Shown here piece by piece: positions 33,654 to 44,418 of a stretch of DNA of 64,000 nt. The notes under the pieces are model-generated. The model ran no database searches, had not been told where the DNA came from, and worked only from the letters and a program-made list of their open reading frames with translations. Position 1 is the first letter of the stretch. Each line of letters starts with the position of its first letter. Made by a program: the position numbers and the translations under genes. This DNA is from Hyphomicrobium_A sp964493785 (GTDB taxonomy: Bacteria; Pseudomonadota; Alphaproteobacteria; Rhizobiales; Hyphomicrobiaceae): positions 62,001 through 126,000 of the forward strand of contig CAZBPM010000009.1 in NCBI GenBank assembly GCA_964493785.1. Direction: 5' to 3'.

Positions 33654-34853
33654 CTACTGAGCGCGCTCGTCCACCACCATGTCAGTCATCTCGACGACCT
33701 CCAGATCCTTCGTGGTGACACGCATGAGCTGGCGCAGGTTGTCCATGTTCCAGTGTTCATTTGGAACGCCGCTGATGAAATTGTCGCTGCCGTTGTCGGC
33801 GAGGATCATCCCGTATTTCTTCAAGGCCTCGAGGATCACCTTGGCCTCCGGCGCAAACCCGGACGTATCGAAGTCGGCTTTCAGGCGCACGCGCATGCCC
33901 ATCGGCGGCAGGTCGTCGTCGTTGTGCGAGCTCGCCCAATGGCTGGCCGGTGGAACGTACGCACGGCGTGTCTTGGAGAGCGTGAAACGTATGGCGTGCT
34001 CCAACGCGCCTTTCTCGACCACCTCGTCATACCGCACGAGCCCCGGCAGGATAGGCAGGCCCGCCGCGTCCGCCGATGTCCAGGTCGCCGGGCGCACCTG
34101 ATTTTCCTTCAGGTTCCAGATCGCGCCGCTGTCCGCCTTCCATCCGCCGTTGCCGTCGGGAAATGCGTTGAACAGCTCCCAGAGCTGCCAATTGTCGCGA
34201 TCGACCACCAAAATGTGCCGATCCCCGCTACCGTTAGGGCCGCCCTCAATCGGCGCGTCGGCAGGCACGGGATAGGGCCCCGGATCGCTTTCGTCCGCGT
34301 AGGTGAATGTCACCGGCACCTTCGCCTGGTCGCCGCCGACGACGACATAGGGAATGCCCATGGGCGCGCCTTCCCATACGGTACCGAAGTCGGCCCGCAG
34401 CGGCTTATCGAGGCCAACGCGGGCGAGAATTTTCTCGGAGTTTGGATCAACCGGCGATTGCGAGATGTCCGCGTGCCACGGGCTGTCGTCAGGGAGTAGG
34501 CGCCGGCCTCCAAGGCTGACATTAGGCCCGAGCGACACCTTGCTCTGCGCCGAAGCCGGTGCCTCACCGGTAGACGATTTTTCCTCGGCGCTTTCGGCTG
34601 CCGGCCGCGCGGGGGCGGCGCCGAGCTTCTTCAGGTAGGCACGCGCCAGGCCGGCGTGAAAACCGGTCGGGTAGCTCTCGAGAAACACGTTCCAGCCTTC
34701 GACCGTGCCCAGTTCCTTCGCCGCCGCGAACGCTTCTTTCGCCGTGACGTCGTCCTGCGCCTGTGCGGCGGACACTCCGATTGGAATCCCCGGGTCGACG
34801 AACGGAATGAGCGGCGCAGCCACGAGAATAATGGCGAGTCCCAGGCGATTCAT
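33654..34853 (-). CDS. Hypothetical secreted protein with a caspase-family-associated N-terminal motif
   Basis: 399 residues with a signal peptide (MNRLGLAIILVAAPLIPF...SAAQAQ). Residues 35-75 hold AFAAAKELGTVEGWNVFLESYPTGFHAGLARAYLKKLGA, a helical repeat often found in exported caspase-like and Sel1-like proteins of this order. After an Ala/Ser linker the main domain contains DKPLRADFG, RHILVVDRDNWQLWELF, GAIWNLKENQVRPATWTSADAAGLPILPGLVRY and ALKKYGMILADNG. It looks like a compact, extracytoplasmic enzyme or binding domain, but I do not know the family. First gene of a two-gene unit. Confidence 0.75.
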   Translation of the reverse strand: MNRLGLAIILVAAPLIPFVDPGIPIGVSAAQAQDDVTAKEAFAAAKELGTVEGWNVFLESYPTGFHAGLARAYLKKLGAAPARPAAESAEEKSSTGEAPASAQSKVSLGPNVSLGGRRLLPDDSPWHADISQSPVDPNSEKILARVGLDKPLRADFGTVWEGAPMGIPYVVVGGDQAKVPVTFTYADESDPGPYPVPADAPIEGGPNGSGDRHILVVDRDNWQLWELFNAFPDGNGGWKADSGAIWNLKENQVRPATWTSADAAGLPILPGLVRYDEVVEKGALEHAIRFTLSKTRRAYVPPASHWASSHNDDDLPPMGMRVRLKADFDTSGFAPEAKVILEALKKYGMILADNGSDNFISGVPNEHWNMDNLRQLMRVTTKDLEVVEMTDMVVDERAQ

Positions 34854-34916
34854 GCGCGTTCCTTACCCACGGTTCCGATCGCCACGGTAAGGTGCGCGCA
34901 CGGAGCTTACAAGGCT

Positions 34917-36830
<1,914 letters not shown>

Positions 36831-36834
36831 GACT

Positions 36835-37596
36835 TCACCTTTGGCTGCGGGCCGGTGTTGAGACGGCAACGATCGGCCCGAGGGAAAAACCGAAGTCGTT
36901 GCGATTGAGATCGCTCGAGTAGACACGGCAGATGGAGCCGTCGAGATAGAGCGCATTGGGCGTCTTGAGCACGTCACGGAATGCGCGTGCGAACTGGTGG
37001 AAGGTGACGGGATCGTCGGCGAGCGCGAAGATCACGCGCCGTCCCTTGACGCCAACACCGTTGCGGCGATTGCGCGAGGTGCTTTCTTTCAGGAAGCGCG
37101 GATGCAGCTTGCCGTCGACGACCAGCATCGGCCCGGACTGAGTTGCGAAAGTCGGTTTGATCTTGCGGCGCAGATACGCCTGCGTTTCCAGCACCCCGGC
37201 CGTCTTGCCGTCGATGTAGAACACGCCGTTGGGCTTCATGCTGAAGTTTCCAGGCCCGTTCGCCGTGGAAATCCGCTTCAGCTCCCGGCCGTTCTCGACG
37301 TACAGCCCCACCGGCGAGCGGTCCTCGTGATACATCCCCGCATTCATCGCAAAGGTGAGTGTGTGGCCGCGCTTGGCGAGGGCGTCACGCACGCGCTCGA
37401 ACTGCCCGAGCGTCGTGCCCGTATCATCGCGCAGGAACAGCTCGATCCCGTCGCGCGCGTCGAACTCGCAGACGACGTAGCGCGCGCCTTCGATCGTGTC
37501 CTTGCGGCAGGCGGCCTCGCTCGCACCCGTCGTCGCCAGCAGCGCGAGCGCCGACACGAATAGACTGAAGATCTGCCTTGCTGTGCAGCGCGCCAT
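36835..37596 (-). CDS. Secreted phosphodiester glycosidase-like (NAGPA-domain) protein in the thiC operon
   Basis: 253 residues with a signal peptide (IFSLFVSALALLATTGASEA). The NAGPA-like domain covers the rest: LTFAMNAGMYHEDRSPVGLYVENGREL, FSMKPNGVFYIDGKTAGVLETQAY, ATQSGPMLVVDGKLHPRF, RRNGVGVKGRRVIFALADDPVTFHQFARAF and NALYLDGSICRVY. Eukaryotic NAGPA removes GlcNAc from phosphodiesters; bacterial relatives act on exopolysaccharide or teichoic-acid-like phosphodiesters. It sits between the TPP riboswitch and thiC: its ATG lies one base past the riboswitch P1 helix, and thiC starts four bases after its stop. A thiamine-related substrate is a possibility, not shown. Confidence 0.88.
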   Translation of the reverse strand: MARCTARQIFSLFVSALALLATTGASEAACRKDTIEGARYVVCEFDARDGIELFLRDDTGTTLGQFERVRDALAKRGHTLTFAMNAGMYHEDRSPVGLYVENGRELKRISTANGPGNFSMKPNGVFYIDGKTAGVLETQAYLRRKIKPTFATQSGPMLVVDGKLHPRFLKESTSRNRRNGVGVKGRRVIFALADDPVTFHQFARAFRDVLKTPNALYLDGSICRVYSSDLNRNDFGFSLGPIVAVSTPARSQR

Positions 37597-37597
37597 A

Positions 37598-37689
37598 TTC
37601 CGTCCCTTCGCCGGTACGAACCGGATCAGGTTCTAAGGGTGCTCACGCTTATAGCGCGATCTCAGCCGGTTCACCGGCGCCCCTCGGAA
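37598..37689 (-). promoter_or_regulatory. TPP riboswitch (THI element)
   Basis: On the minus strand the conserved TPP aptamer core is complete: GGGGCGCC at the 5' side, CTGAGA, then CCCTTAGAACCTGATC, CGGTTCGTACCGGCG and GAAGGGA. The closing helix P1 can form from TTCCG (minus strand of 37685-37689) and CGGAA (37598-37602). The 3' strand (AGGGACGGAA) is also the ribosome-binding site of the glycosidase gene, whose ATG starts one base further. TPP binding should therefore block translation directly. Confidence 0.95.
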
Positions 37690-37738
37690 CGTATCTAGTG
37701 TGCGCAATAAGACGCGGAGATGCAACCCCGCCCCCGGG

Positions 37739-39223
37739 TTACGCCGCCGCGCGTGCCGCAGCAGCGCTTGCCACCCAGTCTTTGATCTTGTCGTCGGCGG
37801 GCGGGCCGTCCTGCCGCAACAGGCGTTGTCCTTCGTGCGTGGCTGCATAGCGCAGCACGGCAGCACACAAGACGCCGGGATCGGCCTCGGCGACGGCGGC
37901 GGCATCGCCGTACCCGGCGCCCGTCAGGAGCTGTGCATGCGTGCCGCGCAATCCCGGAACATCCATCACCAGTTGCGCCTGGCTCTGCCACAGCCGCATC
38001 GCGTTTGTGTTGATGCCCAGTGGGCGCAGCGTCGCCTCCAATGCGGAAGGATCGGCGGCAATCAGGTCTGCGACGGTGAAGATGCCGGCCTCCGCCAGTC
38101 GCTGCGCCGTGCGCGTCCCGATCGAAGGCGCGGCCTCAACATCGTCGGACGCTTTGAGGAACACGCGTGAAGGTTTCGTCTGCGCGGCGGGCTCGGCTTT
38201 CGCTGCTGTGACAGCAGGGGCCGTGCGAGGCACCTGCGGCGCGACGGCGCTTGCCGGAGCAGCTTCGCTCTTGGCGATGCGCTTTGCACGCTCGGCGGCT
38301 TGTTGCGCCAGCTTCGGCGCCAGCACTTCCTTAGCGTGCAGGTCGCGCACCGCGCGGTCATCCTCGGGCAGCGTTGCCTCGACGCGACCCGTCGCCTGCA
38401 GCTCGTGATACATCGCCAGCACCTGCGCCTTGTCGGCGGCATTGGCGAGCTTCTTCTCGATGAACTTCACCGGGATCTGCAGCGCGGCGAGGAACGCTTC
38501 AGCCGTGAGCGACACATCCGGCGGAGCAGCGCCGCTCTCGGCCAGCGCGCGCTCCAGCACGCGTGCAAACCCGCCCGATGCCTGGGAGATCAGCTCGGCG
38601 ACCAGCGCCCGCGCCGTCTCATCGAGCCCGGCCGGCGGGTCCGCCACGCCGCGGTGGATGTCGTAATGCGCGATGAGCTTCTCGTATTGCTTGTTGGACG
38701 TGTCCGCGCCGAGGCACACCGTTTCCTTCAGCCAGTTCGCCCCCGTCGGCACCGCGATCGCGCTTCCTGCAAAGCGCTCGCGTCCGAGTGCGGCCAACGC
38801 ATCGTAAGAGCGGTTGATGCTCCATTCGCAAGCGCGATGAATGGCATTCTCCGCCTCTGTCTGGCCGGTGTGGAACGGATGAAACGGATCGGTGAAGTAG
38901 TGGCTCAGCACGCCCGCCGCGTAGGCGCTTTCTTCCCACGCGCCCGCACGCAGCTTTTCAAGCAGCGTGCCGTACCACTCCGCCGCCTTCTCCGGCGCCC
39001 CGCCCCAATAGCTGTCGCGCACGTGCAGGACGTGGTTCTTGAAATCCTTGAAGGTGTTGTCGGGCGCCTTCGATCCCTCGAGATACGCCGCGACGTGCTT
39101 GAGAAAGAGGTTCTGCCATCGTGCGGCGTCGGTCCCCTCGATCAGGCTGAGCGCATCCAGCGCCAGCTTGTGGTGCGTGCCGTTGGCGTGGGCTGCGTAG
39201 ACGATGCGATAGAGAAAATTCAT
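37739..39223 (-). CDS. Zinc-dependent phospholipase C/P1-nuclease-like protein with DUF4332 C-terminal domain
   Basis: I chose the ATG at 39223 (MNFLYRIVYAAHANGTHHKLA) preceded by GGAGCG. The N-terminal about 250 residues look like the ZnPC/S1-P1 fold: HxxLALDAL near the start, NHVLHVRDSYWGG and LSHYFTDPFHPFHTGQTEAENAIHRACEW, rich in the His/Asp metal ligands. After a long Ala/Lys-rich linker the last 150 residues are a DUF4332-type helix-hairpin-helix pair (PSIGTRTAQRLAEAGIFTVADLIAADPSAL and PGLRGTHAQLLTGAGYGDAAAVA), seen in proteins that bind nucleic acid. No signal peptide is visible, so it may be cytoplasmic, unusual for a ZnPC relative. Confidence 0.75.
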   Translation of the reverse strand: MNFLYRIVYAAHANGTHHKLALDALSLIEGTDAARWQNLFLKHVAAYLEGSKAPDNTFKDFKNHVLHVRDSYWGGAPEKAAEWYGTLLEKLRAGAWEESAYAAGVLSHYFTDPFHPFHTGQTEAENAIHRACEWSINRSYDALAALGRERFAGSAIAVPTGANWLKETVCLGADTSNKQYEKLIAHYDIHRGVADPPAGLDETARALVAELISQASGGFARVLERALAESGAAPPDVSLTAEAFLAALQIPVKFIEKKLANAADKAQVLAMYHELQATGRVEATLPEDDRAVRDLHAKEVLAPKLAQQAAERAKRIAKSEAAPASAVAPQVPRTAPAVTAAKAEPAAQTKPSRVFLKASDDVEAAPSIGTRTAQRLAEAGIFTVADLIAADPSALEATLRPLGINTNAMRLWQSQAQLVMDVPGLRGTHAQLLTGAGYGDAAAVAEADPGVLCAAVLRYAATHEGQRLLRQDGPPADDKIKDWVASAAAARAAA

Positions 39224-39392
39224 GCGGGCGCTCCGGGGCGAGCCTGTTCGCCGCGACGCTAGGCGAGTCGCACCCCTCCGCAAACGCGCGAGCCAGCGCC
39301 CCTGCAACTTATGCGTGGATGATGTGCCGTCGTGGGCTGCCGGCTTGGCCACCAAAGGCGGCCAGGGCCCAAGGGGCCCCGCGCCAGGCGCG

Positions 39393-41516
39393 CTATTTCC
39401 CTTCGCGCCACCACGCGAGCGAGATCAGCATCAGCAGAGCCGCCAATGCGCCCAGGCCGGTGAACATCGGCGTCAGCTTCACCCCGCGGGTGACGAACGC
39501 CTGACGGTCCTTCAGCCCGAGCCAGCCCGATCCGGCGAGCACCTTCGCACCCGACAGCATCGACACGCGCGGCACCGCCACGGCCGCCGGATCGGCGCGC
39601 GTCGCCTCGGCCGACGAACTCATCCAGAATGCGCCGCCGCCGGTCGCGTCGATGATCGGTTGCAGCTTGGCGTCGGTGGCCGTCACCTCGCTCATTTCCA
39701 GGGGATCGTCGATGCCGGCGTGCGCCACCGCGGTCAGCTCGCCCTCGGGCGCCCGCGTCTGCGCTTTGTAGAGCCCTGGGATCTTCACATCCACGCTCGC
39801 GCGCCACGTCCCGTTGCCGGCCGGCTCCAGCGTCACCTGCGAAGCCTCCCCGCCGGGACCCGAAATCGTCACCGGCTCGACCTTGTCTTCCATCGAGCGG
39901 CGCTCGAGGGTCAGGCGCAAGCCGCGTGCGCTGGCGACCAGCCGCTCCTCCTCGAGGTCCGGCTCCTTCATTAGCCAGTGCGACAGCCGTCGCAAAAGAT
40001 CACTGTGCGGGCCGCCGCCTTCATAACCGCGCGCCCACAGCCACGCCTGATCCGACGTCAGCAGCGCCACGCGGCCCTTGCCCTTGTGATCGAGCACCAG
40101 CAGCGGCTCGTTCTCGGCGCCGTCCATCAGCGTGCGGCCATGCTCGGGCTGCACCTCGACCTGCCGGAACCAGCGGCCCCACGTCGGCTGCGAGCCTTTT
40201 GCGCCGGAGCCCTGCAGCCCCTGCGTGACCGGATGCTTGCGCCCGTCGTCCGTCAGCTTGGCCTTGAACGGCTCCGACAGCACGCGACCGGTCGGCACCG
40301 CCGGCAGCACCGGCGACAGCGGCGTGCGGAACAGGGACAGGTTGCCGGCATAGTCGTCTCCTGCCGCGACCAGCAGCGCGCCGCCATGCTCTTCGACGTA
40401 GCGCGCGATGTTGTCGTAGTACGGGAGCTGCAACAGGCCCCGATGCTGATAGCGATCGAAGATGATCAGGTCGAAGTCGTTGATCTTCTCCGAGAACAAC
40501 TCGCGCGTCGGGAAAGCAATCAGCGACAGCTGGTTGATCGGCGTGCCGTCATGCTTCTCCGGCGGACGCAGAATGGTGAAGTGAACGAGATCGACGGCCG
40601 CGTCCGACTTCAGCAGGTTGCGCCACGTGCGCTCGCCCGCATGAGGCTCACCCGAAACCAGCAGCACGCGCAGGTTCTCGCGCACGCCTTCCGCCGCGAT
40701 CACCGCGCGATTGTTCGCCGCCGTAAGCTCGCCCGGCGCCGTATCGAGCTCAACCTCGAGAATGTTCTGGCCCGAGTGCGGGAACGGCATCTCGATCTTG
40801 ACCGGCTTGCCGACCATCGTCGTGACGCGCTCATCGGGCCGTCCTTCGCGCCGGATTCGAAGCTCGATCGGCTCGATGGTGCCGCCCTTCTTGCCGGACT
40901 CGCGCACCGCGACCTCGATGTCGCGCGACTGCCCGACAATGCCGTAGCGCGGCGCCGACAGCACCTCGATGCGGCGGTCGAACTCATCCGGTGCGCCGGT
41001 GATCAACGCGTGCACCGGCGCATCGAAGCCGAGGGCTGCCGCCGACTTCGGCGCATCGTGCACCTCGCCGTCGGTGATCATGATCACGCCCGCGAGACGA
41101 TCCGGCGGCGTATCCGCCAGCGCCTTGTTGAGATCGGAGAACAGATGCGTTCCCGGTGATGTCATGTCGCCCGGCCGCGACGCCGGCACCCACTTCACCT
41201 GCAGGTTTTGGATCTTGCCGAGCTTGGCTTCTAGGTTCGCCTTCACGGCAGCCGTCTGCGCCTTGCGGTCGCCCAGTGTCTGGCTGGCGCTCTCGTCCAC
41301 GATGACGATCGCGACGTTGGCGAGGCTCTCGCGCTGTTCTTCCCGCAGCGTCGGATTGGCGAGTGCAAGCAGCACCGCGGCAATCGCAGCCGCGCGCAGC
41401 ACCGCACCGCGCGAGCGTCGCCACACGAGATAGCCCGTCAGCAGCAGCGCGAGTGCGCCCGCGACCCAGAAGAACGGGCCGGGCAGCATTGGAGCGAAAT
41501 CGATCGACCAGTTCAT
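39393..41516 (-). CDS. Membrane protein with glutamine-amidotransferase-like domain (MoxR operon)
   Basis: 707 residues. Two N-terminal helices (GPFFWVAGALALLLTGYLVW, AAAIAAVLLALANPTL) and one at the C-terminus (MFTGLGALAALLMLISLAWW) frame a large extracytoplasmic part. The first 200 residues look like a von Willebrand A-type fold with a modified metal site (VAIVIVDESASQT, GVIMITDGEV). The middle contains DLIIFDRYQHRGLLQLPYYDNIARYVEEHGGALLVA, a class-I glutamine-amidotransferase-like fold without a clear catalytic triad. It is the last gene of the four-gene MoxR operon, ten bases after DUF4159. Probable role: envelope-associated complex assembly. Confidence 0.85.
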   Translation of the reverse strand: MNWSIDFAPMLPGPFFWVAGALALLLTGYLVWRRSRGAVLRAAAIAAVLLALANPTLREEQRESLANVAIVIVDESASQTLGDRKAQTAAVKANLEAKLGKIQNLQVKWVPASRPGDMTSPGTHLFSDLNKALADTPPDRLAGVIMITDGEVHDAPKSAAALGFDAPVHALITGAPDEFDRRIEVLSAPRYGIVGQSRDIEVAVRESGKKGGTIEPIELRIRREGRPDERVTTMVGKPVKIEMPFPHSGQNILEVELDTAPGELTAANNRAVIAAEGVRENLRVLLVSGEPHAGERTWRNLLKSDAAVDLVHFTILRPPEKHDGTPINQLSLIAFPTRELFSEKINDFDLIIFDRYQHRGLLQLPYYDNIARYVEEHGGALLVAAGDDYAGNLSLFRTPLSPVLPAVPTGRVLSEPFKAKLTDDGRKHPVTQGLQGSGAKGSQPTWGRWFRQVEVQPEHGRTLMDGAENEPLLVLDHKGKGRVALLTSDQAWLWARGYEGGGPHSDLLRRLSHWLMKEPDLEEERLVASARGLRLTLERRSMEDKVEPVTISGPGGEASQVTLEPAGNGTWRASVDVKIPGLYKAQTRAPEGELTAVAHAGIDDPLEMSEVTATDAKLQPIIDATGGGAFWMSSSAEATRADPAAVAVPRVSMLSGAKVLAGSGWLGLKDRQAFVTRGVKLTPMFTGLGALAALLMLISLAWWREGK

Positions 41517-41526
41517 GCGCGCCCTC

Positions 41527-44418
41527 TCATTGCCCGAGCCTCTCGAGCAGTGCTGGCACGTGCACCTGATCGGCTTTGTAGTTGCCGGTCAGAGCGTGCA
41601 TGACGATGTTGATGCCCGTGCGGAACGCCATTTCGCGTTGGTCCTCGCCGCCGCCCACGGTCGGATAAATCGGCCGTCCGCCTTCATCCAGCGCCCACGC
41701 TGCCGCGAGGTCGTTCGGCGTGACGATGATCGACGTGACGCCGTCCGACACGCGCGCGCGGCGGCTCTGATCGGCACCGCCCGAATTGTCCAGCGCCTCG
41801 ACCCAAAGCTGCCCGCCATCCCAGCGACCTGGGAAGTTGCGCAAAAGGTAGAAGGCCTTCGTCAGCACGTGGTTTTCTGGAACCGGCTCAAGCCGCGGCA
41901 CGTCGAGCTTGCCGATGATCCGCTGCAACGCGCTCTCGCCTAGGCCCGGCGCAACGCCGCCGGAAACGCCGCGGCCATAGTCCTGCGTATCAAAAACGAT
42001 GAGCCCGCCCTGCTTCATGTAGGCGTCGATCTTCGCCAGCGTCTCCTCGGGCAGAGGCTTGGCGTCGGGCAGAACGGGCCAGTATAGCACCGGATAGAAC
42101 GAGATCTCATCCGTCAGGATGTTGACGCCCATCGGCCGCCCCGGCTCCACCGCCGTGCGCACCGCGAGCAGACGGCCGAGTCCATCGAGGCCCATCCGGC
42201 TGATGTCGTCGACGCTCTGGTCGCCTGTCAGCACATAGCCGAGCGTCACCTTGCTCGTCGCCTCGATCGCGCGCTCGTCCAGCGCTTGCGTGCTCCGTGC
42301 GCCCTGACCGGGCGGCGAGGCCAGGTCCTGGGCTTCGGCCCGTGGCGTCGCGATAGCGAACATGCATGCGCCCGCGAGCAGCATCGCCATTGCCGCATGC
42401 GCAGGTCGGCGCGTGCCACGCCCGAACAGCAAGCCGCCCTGCAGGAAGATGACCGCCAGGATGTCGGCGAACAGCAGCGCCAGCGCCGCCAGCAGCAGCC
42501 ACGATTTCATCGGCTTGGCGCTTTCACTCGAATAGCTGAGACGTTCGGTCTGGGCAGGCATCGACGGCAACGGCGCCAGCACGCTCTTCGGACCGAGCAC
42601 ATTCACCGCGTGCGGCGCTCCGCCTGCACCGTAGTAGCCGGGCGGATGATCAAGGCTCGGCACCAGGTCGCGCACTTCGGTTGCGGAAATTGGCTGCGCC
42701 GTCGGCGGCGGCGGCGTCAGCACGCCATATCCGTCGAGCGTCTGTAACGGCGGCAGCACTGAAGGCGTATCCGGCGCACCGGCTTCGTTCGTCGTATTGG
42801 CCGCGCCACCACCATCGCCGACGCCCGTGCCGAGCGCGGAGATACGACGCAGCATTTCGACGAACAGGCCAGACAGCGGCAGGTTCGACCAGTCCGAGTT
42901 GCCAGTCACGTGGAACAGGATGATCTGACCTTCGCCCAGCTTACGTTCCGTAACGAGCGGCGTGCCGTCCTGCAGGCGCGCCCACACGTGCACGTCCGGC
43001 CCAAGCATCGCGGGATCGGCAAGAACCTGCCGGCTCACCGTCACCTCCGGCGGAACCGGAATGCCAGCGAACAGGCTCTGGTCCTCGATGGCCGCAAGCT
43101 TTTGCGGCGAAGACCACGACAGCGCGCCGCCCAGCGTCCGTCCGCCGACACGCAGCGGCACCGGCAGCAGATCGTCGCCGCCATTCTCCAGTCGCGGCCC
43201 TGCGAAGCGCACGAGAACGCCACCCTTCTTCACCCAATCCTCGACGTGCTTGGCAGCTTCACCCGAGAGGGTTCCGATGTCGGCCAGCAGCAGCACGTTT
43301 GCATTCTGCGACAGCGCCTCTTGAATGCCGGCCGCCAGGTTCGAGCCCTTCGGCTTGATCAGCTCGGCATAAGGTGTCAGCGCCTTCTCGATGTAATAGA
43401 GCGGGGCAAGGAGCGGCTGAGCCTGCTCGCGGTTCTCGCCCGAGATCAGCGCCACGCGATGCCATTGCGAGCGCGCATCGATCAGGCTGACGGCACCCGC
43501 CGAGCGCTCGCCTGCGATTTCGACGCGTCCTACCTGATTGCGCAATTCCAGCGGCAACTCGAATGGGACCGTCGCGTTCGTCTCGCCGGCGCCGAGCTTG
43601 AACGGCGACTCCGCAAGGCTCTGTCCGCGCGTTGAGATGGCATGGACGAAGCCGTTGCGCGCTCCGCCGTCCGGCCGGAGAACGCGTGCTTCCAGCTTGC
43701 CGCTTTCGCCAATGCTGGCCGAAATGCCGAGCGGCTCCGATGCGCGCGCATCCGCGATCACCGCGAACGTCGCGCCATCGGCGAGCGCACGCAGTTTGTC
43801 TGCGACTTCGCCTGCCTTGCCGTCATGGTCGATGTCGTCGCTCAGCCACACAACGCTGGTGCCGCCGGAGCTGCCCGCGAGCGCGGTCGAAAGACCGCCC
43901 ACGGCGCCGAGACGATTGGGAGCGAACGGTTGCGGAGCAAGCGCCGCAGCCGTCGAGCGCGCATCTGACGGCGCTTCGATTTTTGCCGTGTACGCCTTCG
44001 TCGTGCTCGCAGTCGGCACGATCACCACCGGACGGTTCTGGCTCTCCGCCTCGCCGATCACCTGCTCGATCATGCGCTCGCGTTCGGTCCAGTGCGCCGC
44101 CGACGCCCATCCGTTGTCGATGACGATAGCCACGGGGCCGCTGCCTTTGAGCGCGGCCTCGCGCGAAGGATTGAGCACCGGCTCGGCGAGCGCAAAAATC
44201 AGTAGAGCCGCCGCAAGCAGCCGCAGCAGCGTCAGCCACCAGGGCGACGCCGCCGGGGTCTTCTCGGCGTTCTCCAGCCCGACCAGGATGCGCGTGGGTG
44301 GAAAGGTCACCTGCTTGGGGCTCGGGGGAACCGTGCGCAGCAGCCAATAGATGATCGGAAGCGTCGCCAGCGCCGCGAGCAGCCAAGGATTGAGGAAGAT
44401 CAGTCCGCCGAAGCTCAT
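41527..44418 (-). CDS. BatA-like/DUF4159 membrane protein (MoxR operon)
   Basis: 963 residues. The N-terminal BatA-type pair of helices (LLAALATLPIIYWLLRTVPP, LLRLLAAALLIFALAEPVL) is followed by a VWA-like domain (GPVAIVIDNGWAS), a long beta-rich periplasmic region, a third helix near residue 640 (SWLLLAALALLFADILAVIFL) and a C-terminal DUF4159 domain (YVLTGDQSVDDISRMGLDGL, ISFYPVLYWPVLPDAKPLPEE). It is translationally coupled to DUF58 (four-base overlap). Family knowledge: this operon layout is conserved in alphaproteobacteria; the exact function is unresolved, though MoxR partners often assist protein maturation or stress tolerance. Confidence 0.88.
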   Translation of the reverse strand: MSFGGLIFLNPWLLAALATLPIIYWLLRTVPPSPKQVTFPPTRILVGLENAEKTPAASPWWLTLLRLLAAALLIFALAEPVLNPSREAALKGSGPVAIVIDNGWASAAHWTERERMIEQVIGEAESQNRPVVIVPTASTTKAYTAKIEAPSDARSTAAALAPQPFAPNRLGAVGGLSTALAGSSGGTSVVWLSDDIDHDGKAGEVADKLRALADGATFAVIADARASEPLGISASIGESGKLEARVLRPDGGARNGFVHAISTRGQSLAESPFKLGAGETNATVPFELPLELRNQVGRVEIAGERSAGAVSLIDARSQWHRVALISGENREQAQPLLAPLYYIEKALTPYAELIKPKGSNLAAGIQEALSQNANVLLLADIGTLSGEAAKHVEDWVKKGGVLVRFAGPRLENGGDDLLPVPLRVGGRTLGGALSWSSPQKLAAIEDQSLFAGIPVPPEVTVSRQVLADPAMLGPDVHVWARLQDGTPLVTERKLGEGQIILFHVTGNSDWSNLPLSGLFVEMLRRISALGTGVGDGGGAANTTNEAGAPDTPSVLPPLQTLDGYGVLTPPPPTAQPISATEVRDLVPSLDHPPGYYGAGGAPHAVNVLGPKSVLAPLPSMPAQTERLSYSSESAKPMKSWLLLAALALLFADILAVIFLQGGLLFGRGTRRPAHAAMAMLLAGACMFAIATPRAEAQDLASPPGQGARSTQALDERAIEATSKVTLGYVLTGDQSVDDISRMGLDGLGRLLAVRTAVEPGRPMGVNILTDEISFYPVLYWPVLPDAKPLPEETLAKIDAYMKQGGLIVFDTQDYGRGVSGGVAPGLGESALQRIIGKLDVPRLEPVPENHVLTKAFYLLRNFPGRWDGGQLWVEALDNSGGADQSRRARVSDGVTSIIVTPNDLAAAWALDEGGRPIYPTVGGGEDQREMAFRTGINIVMHALTGNYKADQVHVPALLERLGQ

